Source of the DNA: Azoarcus indigens
GTDB lineage: Bacteria; Pseudomonadota; Gammaproteobacteria; Burkholderiales; Rhodocyclaceae
Direction of reading: 5' to 3'
Assembly (NCBI RefSeq): GCF_004361735.1
Contig: NZ_SNVV01000007.1
Span: forward strand, 156,254-220,253
Length of the DNA stretch: 64,000 nt
Under the pieces are notes generated by a model. That model was given only the letters and a program-made list of their open reading frames with translations, was not told where the DNA came from and did not search any database. Positions within the stretch are counted from its first letter, which is position 1; every line of letters begins with the position of its first letter. This document shows positions 62,977 through 64,000 of this stretch, one piece after another. The position numbers and the translations under genes are program-made.

Positions 62977-63885
62977 GTTTCAATCCACGCGCCCGCGAGG
63001 GGCGCGACCAGTACCTGCAGCGGTTTGGACAGGTTGTTACGGTTTCAATCCACGCGCCCGCGAGGGGCGCGACCTTCGTCACCTGGCCAGGCGCCGTCAC
63101 CAGCTCATCGTTTCAATCCACGCGCCCGCGAGGGGCGCGACCACCCGCGTGGCGGATTACCTCGCCCAAATCGGGCACGTTTCAATCCACGCGCCCGCGA
63201 GGGGCGCGACGCCGATGGCCATGTAAGTGAGGCTGGCGCCGCCGGTGTTTCAATCCACGCGCCCGCGAGGGGCGCGACGCGGTGCGGGCGTAGCCGATGG
63301 GCACGGCGCCGGCGTTTCAATCCACGCGCCCGCGAGGGGCGCGACATGGGACTGCAGGCTTACCCAGCCGCGCGAGGACGTTTCAATCCACGCGCCCGCG
63401 AGGGGCGCGACGACAACCCGCTGTCCGATCTGATTCGGCTGCGAGAGTTTCAATCCACGCGCCCGCGAGGGGCGCGACTTCCTTGGTTTCGCACTCCCAG
63501 GCCGAGCAGTAGGCGTTTCAATCCACGCGCCCGCGAGGGGCGCGACTTGCCCATAGCTTCCGCGATCTCGTCCGGTACTGCGTCGTTTCAATCCACGCGC
63601 CCGCGAGGGGCGCGACAGGCCGTAGCGCCCGTAGATGGCCGCCACCGCCTTGTTTCAATCCACGCGCCCGCGAGGGGCGCGACCAGAGGAGTACTACCTC
63701 AGCCTCCAGCGCGAGATCGTTTCAATCCACGCGCCCGCGAGGGGCGCGACCTGGGGGAGGATTTCGTGGCCTACCCCGCGCTGCTCGTTTCAATCCACGC
63801 GCCCGCGAGGGGCGCGACCCGGGGGCAAGGTCGTCGATGATCATGCCGGGTTGGTTTCAATCCACGCGCCCGCGAGGGGCGCGAC
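62977..63885 (-). CRISPR. CRISPR array, type I-C-like, 14 intact repeats
   Basis: Fourteen identical 32-bp repeats (plus strand: begins GTTTCAATCC, ends GGGGCGCGAC) at 62977, 63042, 63110, 63179, 63247, 63314, 63380, 63447, 63515, 63585, 63652, 63719, 63787 and 63854. Thirteen complete spacers of 33-38 bp lie between them, all different. Each repeat has a GCGCCC/GGGCGC stem. Read on the minus strand it ends GGATTGAAAC, the I-C type crRNA handle, so transcription should run from high to low coordinates. No cas gene is in the window. ORFs across the array are repeat artefacts. Confidence 0.98.
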
Positions 63886-64000
63886 CCGCCGGGCTGGAGC
63901 GTGGTTGTCAAGCGACACGAGGATTTAACCCCCTGACGACATCTGGAATTGACCCCCTGGGTTAATCAACTCTCCGCGGTGATCGGGGTGGGGGCCGCGG
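63886..64000. other. Flank beyond the array, possibly a mobile element end
   Basis: After the last repeat come 35 bases (spacer length) and then, from about 63921, GATTTAACCCCCTGA and AATTGACCCCCTGGG as 26-bp-spaced near repeats, with GGGTTAATCA. The stretch does not look like an I-C leader. It may be the end of an insertion sequence; the window ends too soon to tell. Confidence 0.4.

Noticed and set aside
63025..63840. ORFs running through the CRISPR array on both strands
   Set aside because: The translated units repeat with the 32-bp repeats, so they are artefacts of repeats lacking stops.

Overview
The window looks like chromosomal DNA of a high-GC betaproteobacterium, most likely of the Rhodocyclales (Azoarcus/Thauera type). 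This is inferred from gene content: a class I PHA synthase, the oxygen-independent ubiquinone genes ubiU-ubiV-ubiT, an anthranilate-type ring-hydroxylating dioxygenase cluster, a Liv-type ABC transporter, a large che operon and a type I-C CRISPR array. No database search was possible. No rRNA or tRNA gene was seen.

Layout. 1-10857 (+): chemotaxis operon with a partial cheY-like receiver, a short MCP-like protein, a STAS protein, cheA, two MCP genes sharing a near-identical 760-bp 3' half, cheW, cheR, cheD and cheB. 10943-17764 (-): small membrane protein, Gx transporter, NusG-II protein, rapZ, MBL hydrolase, two DUF1289 proteins, LOG protein, DsbA-like isomerase, thiolase and a LiuR-like MerR regulator. 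17916-21360 (+): MBL hydrolase, phaC with a clear terminator, PIN protein. 21345-28665 (-): BtuF-like protein, gamma-glutamyltransferase, PilZ protein, SDR, dsbA, SPOR protein, argS. 28930-37642 (+): His-rich small protein, ZnuD-like TonB receptor, ubiB, an arginase-ornithine aminotransferase fusion, and an SSS transporter behind a leader hairpin. 37737-39600: LysR regulator and a MaoC/HTD2-type hydratase.

40903-43144 is the most striking part. Two divergent transcription units, an isopenicillin-N-synthase-type 2OG-Fe(II) oxygenase (-) and a Tat-exported NMT1/THI5-type binding protein plus guanine-deaminase-like enzyme (+), each start with the same architecture: a sigma-54-like -24/-12 promoter, then at the predicted +1 an RNA matching the NMT1-motif (xanthine-I) riboswitch. 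This suggests a nitrogen-controlled, xanthine-sensing purine unit in which the oxygenase is an unassigned purine-acting enzyme.

43283-48787 (+): ubiU, ubiV and ubiT behind a palindromic FNR-type box at class II spacing, a GGT-family amidohydrolase and a PAS-GGDEF protein. 48839-49530 (-): Phd/VapC toxin-antitoxin pair. 49612-58014 (-): a catabolic cluster with Rieske dioxygenase alpha and beta subunits, Rieske ferredoxin, five-gene Liv-type ABC transporter and a plant-type ferredoxin/FNR reductase, faced by a divergent AraC regulator that itself has a sigma-54-like promoter. 59636-62833 (+): VanZ protein, 2Fe-2S ferredoxin, alpha/beta hydrolase and an ABC ATPase with no permease beside it.

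62921-63885 is a type I-C-like CRISPR array with 14 intact 32-bp repeats and a decayed repeat at the low-coordinate end. It is predicted to be read on the minus strand from beyond the window. No cas gene lies inside the window, and the sequence beyond the last repeat does not resemble a leader.
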